From: CALTSX01 sp051647685
GTDB taxonomy: Bacteria; Chlamydiota; Chlamydiia; Chlamydiales; CALTSX01
Assembly (NCBI GenBank): GCA_051647685.1
Contig: JBOFEG010000032.1
Location: 1 to 47,380, forward strand
Direction of reading: 5' to 3'
DNA length: 47,380 nt
The notes under the pieces were generated by a model. It was not told the DNA's origin. It made no database searches and saw nothing but the letters and a program-made list of their open reading frames with translations. How positions within the stretch are numbered: the stretch's first letter is position 1; every line of letters begins with the position of its first letter. Of the stretch, positions 35,116 through 43,642 are shown piece by piece. Position numbers and translations under genes: made by a program.

Positions 35116-36534
35116 TTACCACTTTGTATGGAAAAATTCTTTTTCAGGCTTATCTATCCTTTGATAAGTGTGAGCACCAAAAAAATCTCTTTGAGCCTGT
35201 AATAAATTAGCTGGCAAGTTAATACATGTCGAAGCATCAAAAAAACTAAGAGCCGCACTAAGACAGGGCGTTGGGATTCCTTCTAATGCATTTAACGCTA
35301 CAATTTCCCTTAGACCTGGAATCGAAGTCTTTATTGCCTCGCAGAAGAAATCATCTAGTAACAAATTTTCGAGTTTTGGGTTTTTTGTAAAAGCTGTGAC
35401 AATCTCTGCAAGGAAAGCGCTGCGTATAATACAGCCGTTTTGCCAAAGTGCTCCGATTGTGGCAAAGTTAAGCTTCCAGTTATATTCTATGGCCGCCGAT
35501 TGCATAAGCATAAATCCTTGAGCATAACTAATAATTTTTGCGACATAAAGAGCTTGCTCCAGTCGATGGAGAATTTTTTTAGAATTTTTTATAGTAGAAT
35601 ATTCAGAGTGTGGATATCTTTTATGAAGAATCATTCGTTCTTTCTTATTAGCAGAAATCATTCTAGCAAATACAGATTCTACAATTAATGTTACTGGCAC
35701 ACCAAGCTCAAGAGCACTAACTCCAGTCCATTTACCGGTTCCTTTTTGACCTGCGGTATCTCTAATTTTCTCGACCAATGCTATCCCATCTGTATCTTCG
35801 TACGCAAAAATTTTACTAGTAATTTCAATTAAATAACTGTTTAAACGACCTCGATTCCAAACTTCAAAAACATGCTGCAATTCTGCTGACGATAATCTTA
35901 CAATTTCTTTCATAATGTGATAAGCCTCACATATGATCTGAATATCCCCATACTCGATTCCATTATGAACCATTTTTATATAATGACCGGCACCACCCTC
36001 TCCTACCCAGTCACAACACGGCTCATTGGTCTTTTCCACTTTAGCAGAAATAGATTGGAGATACGGAGCAATATATGGCCAGGCTCGCTTGTCTCCCCCG
36101 GGCATAATAGAAGGTCCGTAACGTGCTCCTTCCTCACCCCCGGAAATACCCGCTCCTACAAAAAATATATTTTTTTCACGTAATTCTTTATAGCGTCTTT
36201 CAGAATCGATATAATGACTATTTCCACCATCAATAATAATATCTTCAGGCTCCAAAAATGGCATACATTGTGAAATTACAGCATCCACTGCCATACCAGC
36301 CTGGACCATAATAAGTATTTTCTTTGGTTTTGTGAGTGATTGACATAATTCTTGTATAGAATCAACTCCTCTTATAGTAGGACTTGATCCAACCTGCTTC
36401 ATAAATTTTTTAGTTACTGACAGAGTGCGATTGTATAGAATTACTTTGTACCCATTATCCCGTAAGTTTAAAGCGAGATTTTGTCCCATTGTTCCAAGTC
36501 CAATTAAACCTATGTCAAAGTTACCCTGTTGCAT
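35116..36534 (-). CDS. gnd: 6-phosphogluconate dehydrogenase, decarboxylating
   Basis: The N-terminal Rossmann motif is GLIGLGTMGQNLALNLRDNG, with NRT for NADP. The signature IIDGGNSHYIDSERRYKEL is followed by GAGISGGEEGARYGPSIMPGG and KMVHNGIEYGDIQIICEAY with the catalytic Lys. DTAGQKGTGKWTG marks the helical domain and QAQRDFFGAHTYQRID the C-terminal tail. The enzyme converts 6-phosphogluconate to ribulose 5-phosphate with NADPH. Length (472) is normal. It lies 21 bases after amiA and may be read from the same transcript. In Chlamydia gnd pairs with lepA, which here is divergent across the small-peptide region. Confidence 0.97.
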   Translation of the reverse strand: MQQGNFDIGLIGLGTMGQNLALNLRDNGYKVILYNRTLSVTKKFMKQVGSSPTIRGVDSIQELCQSLTKPKKILIMVQAGMAVDAVISQCMPFLEPEDIIIDGGNSHYIDSERRYKELREKNIFFVGAGISGGEEGARYGPSIMPGGDKRAWPYIAPYLQSISAKVEKTNEPCCDWVGEGGAGHYIKMVHNGIEYGDIQIICEAYHIMKEIVRLSSAELQHVFEVWNRGRLNSYLIEITSKIFAYEDTDGIALVEKIRDTAGQKGTGKWTGVSALELGVPVTLIVESVFARMISANKKERMILHKRYPHSEYSTIKNSKKILHRLEQALYVAKIISYAQGFMLMQSAAIEYNWKLNFATIGALWQNGCIIRSAFLAEIVTAFTKNPKLENLLLDDFFCEAIKTSIPGLREIVALNALEGIPTPCLSAALSFFDASTCINLPANLLQAQRDFFGAHTYQRIDKPEKEFFHTKW

Positions 36535-36555
36535 ATTTCCTTATGAATTACTCGT

Positions 36556-37221
36556 TTAGTGTGAAGTACAAAATTTATCAATGCCATCTGCTATTGCTCT
36601 CGCAATACAATTAATATAACTTGGATCTTTTAATTTCTTACATTCCTCATGATTAGTAATAAAACCAGCCTCGATTAAGATAGCTGGCATAGAAGTTTCT
36701 CGAATAACTAAAAAATTTCCTCCCTTAATTCCTCGAGAAGCTGCATGAGTTCTGTCTAGAAGTCTCGATAAAATACAATTAGCAAGCCTCTTTGATGAAT
36801 GCATTCGCCAATCTAAAGTTTTATCGTAATAAAAAACTTCAATTCCATGAGCAGAAGGATTTCTAGCTGCATTATAATGAATACTCACAAATACTTTCGC
36901 ATGAATGCGATTTGCATGCAAGGCTCGCTCTTTCAAAGGAATAAATGTATCATCCTGGCGACTAAGCATGACTCGATATCCCTTATCTAGGAGATACTTT
37001 TTAACGAGCATAGTAGTTTTAAGAGCAATAACTTTTTCCTCACAAAATTGATTGTGAGCTCCTAAATCATAACCTCCGTGACCTGCATCTAATATAACGA
37101 GTCCCTTACGGACATAAGCTGGAGCAGGGCTAGGGGGAGCGGCTTCACAAGAACCTAAATAGATACTTATAAAGAAGTAAAGCCAGACATAAAGAATTGG
37201 GGGGGCTGGAATTATCCTCAT
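36556..37221 (-). CDS. amiA: N-acetylmuramoyl-L-alanine amidase (AmiA type)
   Basis: An Amidase_3 domain fills the mature protein: the zinc ligands are in LDAGHGGYD, the Glu of CEEKVIALKT, and SIHYNAARN; the catalytic Glu is in PAILIEAGFITN. An N-terminal hydrophobic stretch (ILYVWLYFFISIYLG) acts as signal, and SCEAA after it could be a weak lipobox. The amidase cuts the peptide stem from the glycan during division. It follows murE in the division/wall cluster, as in Chlamydia (CT268), where AmiA works on the minimal septal peptidoglycan. Length 221. Confidence 0.93.
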   Translation of the reverse strand: MRIIPAPPILYVWLYFFISIYLGSCEAAPPSPAPAYVRKGLVILDAGHGGYDLGAHNQFCEEKVIALKTTMLVKKYLLDKGYRVMLSRQDDTFIPLKERALHANRIHAKVFVSIHYNAARNPSAHGIEVFYYDKTLDWRMHSSKRLANCILSRLLDRTHAASRGIKGGNFLVIRETSMPAILIEAGFITNHEECKKLKDPSYINCIARAIADGIDKFCTSH

Positions 37222-37263
37222 AAGGTTTCGATTGAATAAAAAATCACATTTATAACGAAAGCA

Positions 37264-38721
37264 TTACAAATTTTGCGAGAGAAATTCATGTATTACTTCT
37301 CGATCTTGTAAGTCGCACGTATGGTTTGAGAAAATCTGCGTAGTTTCATTTCCACGTCCTGCAATCAAGACAACATCACCCTTTTTACCGAATTTAATCC
37401 CTTGTTGAATAGCGGATCTTCTATCTTTCTCTATACAAACTTTGTTAAGATTCGTGAATCCTTGCATTATTTCCGCAATAATAGCGTCCGGATCTTCCCC
37501 TCGTGGATTATCCGTAGTAATAAATATCTTGTCAGCATACTTTTCCGCAATCTGTGCCATTAGTGGCCTTTTCTCTCGATCTCTTTCTCCGCCACATCCA
37601 AATACAATAATAAGCTTACCATCTTGCAGTTCCGATAGAGTGTGCAAGACTTGGGAAAGCGCATTAGGTTTATGAGCATAATCTAAGAAAATAAAGGGAA
37701 TAGAGGAGTTATTTGAGAAAATTCGCTCCATTCTACCAAAAGACTGCTTATATCCGCGCAGACGTTTCAAGGATTCTTGTAATGAAACTCCACATGCTAT
37801 CCCTGTTCCTACTGCAGCCAATATATTATAAACATTAAAGAGACCGATTAAAGAAGAATCAATATATCCAATTTCACCCGCAAATTCAATAGAAAAACTA
37901 GTCCCGCCCAACGACAAATTGATATGACTTGCGTAAATATCTGCACCAATCTGTAATCCATATGTAATGATACGCCCATGTATTTTTTTGGATAAATTTT
38001 CAAAGGCAGGATCATCTTTATTGACAATCGCTATTCCATCAACTCGAAGTTCTTCAAATAATTTACACTTCGCTAGAAAATAATTCTCCATAGTTTTGTG
38101 ATAGTCTAAATGTTCATGTGAGAAGTTAGTAAAGATCGCTATAGAAAAATCTACTCCTGCTACTCGATTTTGTTCAAGACCATGAGAAGACACTTCCATA
38201 GCGACATAAGACACATTTTCCCTTTGCATGTTATGTAAGAGTCTATGAACAGTTACACAATCAGGAGTAGTTAGTCGAGTAGGTATAACTCTATTTCTAG
38301 TATAAGCACCAACTGACCCTATTACACCGCAATACTCGTCATTTGAGGTAAGAATTCTTTGAATAAGAAACGATGTAGTTGTTTTGCCGCTTGTTCCAGT
38401 AATTCCGATCTTTAAAAAATTGCTCGAGTAAATAGGATAGAATCGATTGATAATTTCTAATTTAATAGAATGGAAATCATCTGGAATAATTTGCAGTAAA
38501 TCTTTTTCAAGGCAGAGACAACTATTGGTTAGGACAGCTACTGCTCCATTCTGTTTAGCTACTCTTGTAAATTTTCCTGTATGTGATACAAAAAGATATC
38601 CAGCAAGCACATCTTGAGAATGTAGTGCAATTCCATTGATCTCTATATCTTCATGATCGCCAATAATTTCTATATTCAGTCCATTGAATAGTGAAGATAA
38701 TTTCATAGTTTTCAATTCCAA
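37264..38721 (-). CDS. murE: UDP-MurNAc-tripeptide synthetase MurE
   Basis: The Mur ligase landmarks are present: ATP loop GITGTSGKTTTSFLIQR, TTPDCVTVHRLLHNM for UDP-MurNAc-dipeptide binding, EVSSHGLEQNRVAGVDF, and NFSHEHLDYHKTMENYF. The C-terminal DNPRGEDPD matches the DNPR motif that selects meso-diaminopimelate. It adds mDAP to UDP-MurNAc-L-Ala-D-Glu. Length 485 is normal. Its start overlaps the ftsI stop by 10 bases. Confidence 0.96.
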   Translation of the reverse strand: MELKTMKLSSLFNGLNIEIIGDHEDIEINGIALHSQDVLAGYLFVSHTGKFTRVAKQNGAVAVLTNSCLCLEKDLLQIIPDDFHSIKLEIINRFYPIYSSNFLKIGITGTSGKTTTSFLIQRILTSNDEYCGVIGSVGAYTRNRVIPTRLTTPDCVTVHRLLHNMQRENVSYVAMEVSSHGLEQNRVAGVDFSIAIFTNFSHEHLDYHKTMENYFLAKCKLFEELRVDGIAIVNKDDPAFENLSKKIHGRIITYGLQIGADIYASHINLSLGGTSFSIEFAGEIGYIDSSLIGLFNVYNILAAVGTGIACGVSLQESLKRLRGYKQSFGRMERIFSNNSSIPFIFLDYAHKPNALSQVLHTLSELQDGKLIIVFGCGGERDREKRPLMAQIAEKYADKIFITTDNPRGEDPDAIIAEIMQGFTNLNKVCIEKDRRSAIQQGIKFGKKGDVVLIAGRGNETTQIFSNHTCDLQDREVIHEFLSQNL

Positions 38722-40667
38722 GATTGATAAAGTTTAGCAAGTTCCTTTACTTCTTCTGCCCAATCCGCTTTAGATGGATTAAAATTCACAGTATCTATTG
38801 AATTTCCATGAGGATCATCTGGTGGAATGCCAAGATATTGCAAAGCTCGCATAGCAATTTCTTTAAAAGCAGGAGCTGCACATACTCCACCGAAATAAAT
38901 TCTTCCAATCCCTGGTATAAATGCGTATTTAGGTTCATCAATGGCTACCAAGAGAACAAAACGTGGGTTATTTGCTGGAACAAACCCAATACAACTAGAA
39001 AAGTGATGTTCGGGGGAATACTTTCCATTTTTAATTTTTTCTGATGTACTTGTTTTCCCAGCCTCTGTATATCCAGGAATATCAGCTCGAAAAGCAGTAC
39101 CTCCTCGCTTAGTTCCAAATTTTAATGCTTTTACAATTTCCTCACATATCTCCTCTGAAATGATTCGGGTTTGTCGAGGCACTGGTTCCATAAGGATTTT
39201 ATCCTTATTGACAATTTTTCGTAGAAAAGTAGGTCGCACATCAAGTCCTCGATTAGCCAAAATTCCATAGGCACGCATCATTTGCATAGAATTCGCAAGT
39301 AAATTATACCCCATAGCAAGCGAATATGGAGTTGCTTTAGACCATTGCACGGATCCAGTCTTATATGTTTTACCAGGTTTGGGCAAAAACCCAACATTCT
39401 CATAGGGATACTCAATACCAGTTTTTTTTCCAAATCCAAATACTGTCTGTAATTTATCTCGATACCAATCTACGCCAAGTCGATCTATTATCCTTTCTAC
39501 CAGCTTTGCGACATAAACATTAGAAGATTTTTGCAAAGCCATATACATATTTAAATAGGCATGATCTCTTACATCTTTAACAGGACGAGTTCTTCCTGGA
39601 AAACAAGTGGGGACAACATGGATTTTTTCTAATGGATGAAATAATGGACTCTCCCCTCTAGCTTGCAATTCTTCATTTCCCAGCAGAGCAATAGCAACAG
39701 TAATAGGTTTAATAATAGATCCGATTTCAAACGCTTCTACTACCGGTTTTAACTGCATATATTCTTGTAGCCCCCGATTGTTATAGTAATGGCGATATTG
39801 ACTGGGATCATAAAATGGATATTGTGCAATGGATAAAATATCTCCATTCTTTGGATCCATTAAAATAGTCCAACCACATTTTGCTTCAGCAATGTCGACT
39901 GCTTTTTTTATTTCTTCTTCTGCGATCGCCTGTAAGTGATGATTAATAGTTAGATATATATCCGAACCATTACAGCCGGTTTGTAGAATCTCTCCAGTTT
40001 CGATAGAATTTCTGGAAGACCTAAGTGCTCGTTTTTTACTAACTTCTCCTTTTAAATAGGCATCAAAATAGCTCTCTAGTCCACCTGTTGGATAATTATG
40101 TGCAGTTATTGGATTGCGGTCTTCACGAACTGTATGAAGTAATTGTCCCAAAGTATGAGAAAATGGATATGACCTTTGGTAATCTTTTACAAAGAAAATA
40201 GCATTAATAGGGATTTTATATTTTTTACTAAAAGAAGACCACCATCCTTGAATAGACTCTGCGTGTTCAGGTGTTAGCCAAGAAGCCATTTTTCGATCTC
40301 GACTTTTTTTATGTAGTATGGATTTGATTTCTTCAAGTGTCATGGATGGAAGAAATTCGTGTAAGGTAGTAACCATTTCATCTTTAGCGATTGATGGAAT
40401 AGCCAGTGAATCAACATGCAAATGAAATTTCATTATATCGACAACGAATGGTTGCAATTTTTCTGGATGCCCTTGCTTAATGCATGTATTAGAAAAAAAA
40501 TTTCCTCGTTTAACTGGATCCGTAATAACTGTCTCATGTTGAGCACGAGCAAGCCTATTCCAATAAGCTTGTTGAAGAATTTGCAATCTGTAAAATTGAA
40601 CAATAAGAACACAAAACAGAAAAATAAGACTTATAATTACCAGGGAAAGACGCCGAGCACCTTTCAT
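38712..40667 (-). CDS. ftsI: division transpeptidase FtsI (PBP3)
   Basis: One N-terminal membrane anchor (LVIISLIFLFCVLIVQFY) is followed by a dimerisation domain and the transpeptidase. The active-site Ser lies in FEIGSIIKP (SxxK). The second motif is SSN in ALQKSSNVYVAKL. The third, usually KTG, reads KTS in EAGKTSTSEK. The enzyme cross-links septal peptidoglycan and is the target of beta-lactams in chlamydiae. Length 651. It lies between ftsL and murE in the standard order. The KTS replacement is unusual enough to note, though KTG-to-KTS substitutions keep the basic residue and may be tolerated. Confidence 0.94.
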   Translation of the reverse strand: MKGARRLSLVIISLIFLFCVLIVQFYRLQILQQAYWNRLARAQHETVITDPVKRGNFFSNTCIKQGHPEKLQPFVVDIMKFHLHVDSLAIPSIAKDEMVTTLHEFLPSMTLEEIKSILHKKSRDRKMASWLTPEHAESIQGWWSSFSKKYKIPINAIFFVKDYQRSYPFSHTLGQLLHTVREDRNPITAHNYPTGGLESYFDAYLKGEVSKKRALRSSRNSIETGEILQTGCNGSDIYLTINHHLQAIAEEEIKKAVDIAEAKCGWTILMDPKNGDILSIAQYPFYDPSQYRHYYNNRGLQEYMQLKPVVEAFEIGSIIKPITVAIALLGNEELQARGESPLFHPLEKIHVVPTCFPGRTRPVKDVRDHAYLNMYMALQKSSNVYVAKLVERIIDRLGVDWYRDKLQTVFGFGKKTGIEYPYENVGFLPKPGKTYKTGSVQWSKATPYSLAMGYNLLANSMQMMRAYGILANRGLDVRPTFLRKIVNKDKILMEPVPRQTRIISEEICEEIVKALKFGTKRGGTAFRADIPGYTEAGKTSTSEKIKNGKYSPEHHFSSCIGFVPANNPRFVLLVAIDEPKYAFIPGIGRIYFGGVCAAPAFKEIAMRALQYLGIPPDDPHGNSIDTVNFNPSKADWAEEVKELAKLYQSWN

Positions 40668-40669
40668 TT

Positions 40670-41026
40670 TTAATTATTCCCAATAACAGGTATAGCTTCT
40701 TTAGTATTGGGGTTTTTAATCATATCCGTATGTAGCATTGACTTGTCATCTCTATGAATTGTTATAACCTCAGATAGAAGTGGATACCTCAAATGAGAAA
40801 ATCGTTTATCTCGAGCAATTTTTCCAAGATATTGAGGATTTTCAAATTGATCTACTAAAAATCTCAGGTGCAAATTTTCTTCTTTTGCTTTTTTTACATT
40901 CGCACTTAAATGAGGGATATCTAAGCGTAGTTTTGTGACTTCATGTTGTTTTTGCAAATAAACATATTGAAAATATCCAATAGCAATAATACACAAGATG
41001 CATCGAAATAAACGCTCTAGCCTCAT
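40670..41026 (-). CDS. ftsL: FtsL-like division protein
   Basis: A 118-residue bitopic protein with one membrane segment (LFRCILCIIAIGYFQYVYL) followed by a short coiled coil (HEVTKLRLDIPHLSANVKKAKEENLHLRFLVDQFEN). This is FtsL/CT271 in size, topology and position, between rsmH and ftsI. FtsL sequences are poorly conserved, so the call rests on these features. It would recruit the septal synthase with FtsB-like partners. Its stop lies 2 bases before the ftsI start. Confidence 0.8.
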   Translation of the reverse strand: MRLERLFRCILCIIAIGYFQYVYLQKQHEVTKLRLDIPHLSANVKKAKEENLHLRFLVDQFENPQYLGKIARDKRFSHLRYPLLSEVITIHRDDKSMLHTDMIKNPNTKEAIPVIGNN

Positions 41027-41040
41027 TTATTGCCTCAAAC

Positions 41041-41942
41041 TTAAGAAATTTTCTGAGCTACCCTAAGTTTTGCACTACGAGCACGGCGATTGCTTCTCTT
41101 TTCTAAAAAAGGAGGAGCAATTGGCTTTTTCGTAAGTACTTTCAAGAAAAAATCCTTTACTTCCTTTGGTTGTGAATAGGACCTGAAGATATGTTTAACA
41201 ATTCGATCTTCCAATCGATGAAAACTCATCACAGCAATTCTTCCATTTGGACTCAACCATTGAATAGCTTTTCTAATGCCATCATCAATTGATGACAATT
41301 CATGGTTCACTGCCATACGCAATGCTTGAAACACGAGTGTTGCTGGATGTAATCTGCCTCTCACTCTAGTTTTCAGAGCTTGTGATAATATAGTAGCAAG
41401 TTGTGTAGTTGAACGAATTCTATCTTTTCTTCTCGCTATTACAATTGCTTTCCCAGCTTTTTTCCATCTAGGCTCTTCTCCATATTCACGAATAATCATG
41501 GCTAGTTCCTCCTCGGGCCATTCATTGACAATTTTTTCTGCAGTAAGCTTTTGCCGAGAATCCATTCTCATATCTAATGGCCCCTCTCGCATAAAACTAA
41601 ATCCTCTTTCTGGATTATCTAGTTGCATACTCGATACTCCTAGATCAAAAAAAAACCATCAATCTCCTTTATATCATACTGCTTTGCATACTGGTCTATA
41701 TCTGCAAAATTACCTGTAATCCATGTAATTTTATCTACCCAACGATGCAATCTAGACTTTGCAAGTTGCAATGCTGCTGTATCTCGATCACATGCAAAGA
41801 ATCTCTTAATTTCAGGATGTTGCTCTAAAATTTTCTCTGCGTGGCCTCCAGCTCCTACAGTTCCATCAAAAAAAACATTTATATGGCTACCCGAAAAAGC
41901 ATTAATTACCTCAGGTAACATTACAGAAATATGGTTCAACAT
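41041..41942 (-). CDS. rsmH: 16S rRNA m4C1402 methyltransferase RsmH, frameshifted at a nine-base run
   Basis: The gene is in two frames. The first (start 41942) reads VMLPEVINAFSG...FDGTVGAGGHAEKILEQ...ACDRDTAALQLAKSRL, the SAM-binding half of RsmH. It stops just after GFFLI. The second begins with the RsmH continuation MQLDNPERGFSFMREGPLDMRMD and ends NRRARSAKLRVAQKI. The break lies at nine T (A on the plus strand, 41647-41655). One extra base restores the family sequence DLGVSSMQLDN and gives a 300-residue protein, the normal length. RsmH methylates 16S rRNA C1402 and is rarely lost. Sequencing error is the simplest explanation; transcriptional slippage is the alternative. Its start overlaps the mraZ end by 32 bases. 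Confidence 0.92.
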
Positions 41943-42468
41943 CTAATCCGTCCTCTTCTAATTCGTGTGGTGCATCAGCTATCGTTTCTTCTTTTTCCTC
42001 ATCACTGAGTAGAGCAAAAGCCTCTTCAGTGATAGATATAAGTGATGTATCGAGTTCAGGGGACAGATATTTTAATACTTCTTTTTCGTATTTTTCTTCT
42101 GACCAGATTTCAATCTTATTCAATACGCCGGCTACTACTAAATTCGTAGTAATCCCTACTGCTTTTTTTAACATACTTGGAAGAACGACTCGGCCTAGTT
42201 TATCACAAGTAGTGGCATGTAGCGTAGAAAAAAATAATGTGAAAAATCTTTGGTATTTATAGACATGCTGTTTTTTACGAAATTTTTCTGCTATTGTCGC
42301 GATTTCACTGTTCCTATAAATGGTTAAACAACCGCCCAACCCCAAAGCAATGGTAAATTCAAGGCATCCATTTTCTATTAAACCGTATCTCATCGGTTGC
42401 GGTAATACAAAGCGATTTTTCTCATCTAACTTTGTTTCTACTGAACCGCTGAAGAAAAAATTAGCCAT
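41911..42468 (-). CDS. mraZ: transcriptional regulator MraZ
   Basis: Two AbrB-type SpoVT/MraZ repeats each hold the family DxxxR motif: DEKNRFVLP (D15-R19) and DKLGRVVLP (D89-R93). The order mraZ-rsmH-ftsL-ftsI-murE confirms it. MraZ binds repeated TGGG-type boxes upstream of its own operon and represses it. Here the C-terminal extension from about residue 145 is acidic (SDEEKEETIADAPHELEEDG), making it 185 residues, longer than the usual 140-150. It has its own promoter with two 10-bp-spaced boxes directly after the -10. Confidence 0.93.
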   Translation of the reverse strand: MANFFFSGSVETKLDEKNRFVLPQPMRYGLIENGCLEFTIALGLGGCLTIYRNSEIATIAEKFRKKQHVYKYQRFFTLFFSTLHATTCDKLGRVVLPSMLKKAVGITTNLVVAGVLNKIEIWSEEKYEKEVLKYLSPELDTSLISITEEAFALLSDEEKEETIADAPHELEEDGLDVEPYFCNVT

Positions 42469-42479
42469 GGATTTATCTC

Positions 42480-42497
42480 ATTTCCACCAAATCCCAC
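42480..42497 (-). promoter_or_regulatory. MraZ-type tandem box upstream of mraZ
   Basis: On the minus strand the sequence is GTGGGATTTGGTGGAAAT, two TGG(G/A)A units exactly 10 bases apart. This is the period of known MraZ boxes (TGGGN repeats with a 5-base gap). It begins directly after the mraZ -10 element and ends 11 bases before the ATG, a position that would block transcription. Confidence 0.6.
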
Positions 42498-42527
42498 ATT
42501 CTAACAATAGAATTACAAAGCTAACAA
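42498..42527 (-). promoter_or_regulatory. mraZ promoter
   Basis: On the minus strand TTGTTA (42522-42527) and TAGAAT (42498-42503) are 18 bases apart. The start of transcription would fall inside the adjacent MraZ-type box. Confidence 0.5.
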
Positions 42528-42601
42528 GATTTTTTTATATTTTTTTTTACATAGTTAAATAATGATAACTTAACTCTTTTGTTATGAATATGCTAAGTTC
42601 A

Positions 42602-42619
42602 GTGGAAACAGGTGGAAAT
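42602..42619 (+). promoter_or_regulatory. second MraZ-type tandem box, facing the opposite gene
   Basis: GTGGAAACAGGTGGAAAT on the plus strand is nearly the same as the box in front of mraZ (14 of 18 bases) and has the same 10-base repeat. It lies 16 bases upstream of the -35 of the divergent gene. Confidence 0.5.
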
Positions 42620-42635
42620 TAGTAATAAATCCTAC

Positions 42636-42663
42636 TTGACTTGTACATAAATAAATTTATCTA
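42636..42663 (+). promoter_or_regulatory. promoter of the gene at 42705
   Basis: TTGACT (42636-42641) and TATCTA (42658-42663) are 16 bases apart, 42 bases before the ATG at 42705. Confidence 0.5.
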
Positions 42664-42704
42664 ATAATGAAATTATAAGTGAGACAATAAAAATAGGACA
42701 TTAC

Positions 42705-43145
42705 ATGACCACGGTGGATAATTTAAATATTGAAACTTCTATAAAATATGCAAGAAACTTAGAGCAATTTGATGAAAAGATTATCCGAGAAGCATCGATT
42801 GGTTCTAAAGTCCATACAGCGGTCATAGATCCCGCTTACGTGTCTAACCTATCTATCTTAACTAGCACTCTGTTAGGATATTCTACGATAAGTATCTTTG
42901 AACCACCTCCACGTTATCATGTACAAGATTTTTCCTTTCTGGCAGTCTTTAATCATCCAGAACTTAATACACGTATACAAACCCAAGTGGATTTAGATAA
43001 AAATCAGCCCAAAGTTTCTGATGAAGATAAAATTATGGAAAGCCGTGAAGCTGCAATCTTAACAGAATGTAAACAAAAATTGACTAATTTATTTCGCTGT
43101 TTTGAAACTATTGAAAATAATCGTCTGTATTTGCAAAAAGGTTGA
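42705..43145 (+). CDS. conserved chlamydial hypothetical, 146 aa (position matches CT273)
   Basis: I do not recognise a domain. The product is soluble, with mixed helix and strand (GSKVHTAVIDPAYVSNL, ISIFEPPPRYHVQDFSFLAVF) and a charged C-terminal helix (DEDKIMESREAAILTECKQKLTNLF). It starts at ATG 42705 after AGGACATT. Its stop overlaps the start of the TPR gene by 4 bases, so the two are coupled, and dnaA follows. As I recall, CT273-CT274-dnaA2 has the same order in C. trachomatis. The role is unknown; partnership with the TPR protein is likely. The MraZ-type box upstream may tie it to the division cluster. Confidence 0.7.
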   Translation: MTTVDNLNIETSIKYARNLEQFDEKIIREASIGSKVHTAVIDPAYVSNLSILTSTLLGYSTISIFEPPPRYHVQDFSFLAVFNHPELNTRIQTQVDLDKNQPKVSDEDKIMESREAAILTECKQKLTNLFRCFETIENNRLYLQKG

Positions 43146-43543
43146 TTATGAGTTCAGTCAATTGGCAAAAGATACTTGATTTTACTGATGAAGATATACA
43201 AACACTTAGGTGTATTGGATATTCTTATATGAAGCAGGGTCACTATGAAATTGCAAAATTGATTTTTGAATCTTTATTAATTATTTCTGAAGAACAAGAA
43301 TATGATTTGCAAATTCTCGGAGCTATTCATTTAGAATTAAACAATAATAAAGAAGCACTACAATATTTAGAGCAAGCCTTACAAAAAAATCCCGATCATG
43401 GCCCCACTTTGCTGAATCGAACTAAAGCCCTCCTTTTTTCAGGGTATAAATCCTCTGGAATACAGCTGGCTCAAAGACTACAAAAAAATCCAAATCCTAT
43501 CATCGCGTCACAAGCAAGTGCATTGTTACTTGCTTATAAATAA
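43142..43543 (+). CDS. TPR-repeat protein (CT274-like)
   Basis: A 133-residue all-helical protein with about three tetratricopeptide repeats: DIQTLRCIGYSYMKQGHYEIAKLIFESL, YDLQILGAIHLELNNNKEALQYLEQALQ and GPTLLNRTKALLFSGYKSSGIQLAQ. The pattern of small residues at repeat positions 8 and 20 is clear. Short single-domain TPR proteins of this size in chlamydiae resemble type III secretion chaperones of the LcrH/SycD type. Coupling to the preceding gene suggests that gene encodes its partner. Chaperone function is inference. Confidence 0.8.
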   Translation: MIMSSVNWQKILDFTDEDIQTLRCIGYSYMKQGHYEIAKLIFESLLIISEEQEYDLQILGAIHLELNNNKEALQYLEQALQKNPDHGPTLLNRTKALLFSGYKSSGIQLAQRLQKNPNPIIASQASALLLAYK

Positions 43544-43642
43544 TCTCTCCTACTAGACACGAATTTCTCTTGATTGACTGTCCTCACAAATGATAGATTT
43601 ACAATTACAATTGTGTGTATCAACCATTCAGTAAAGGCATAT

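Noticed and set aside
43574..43642. upstream extension of dnaA
   Set aside because: The extra residues do not fit DnaA domain I, and ATG 43643 has a ribosome site.
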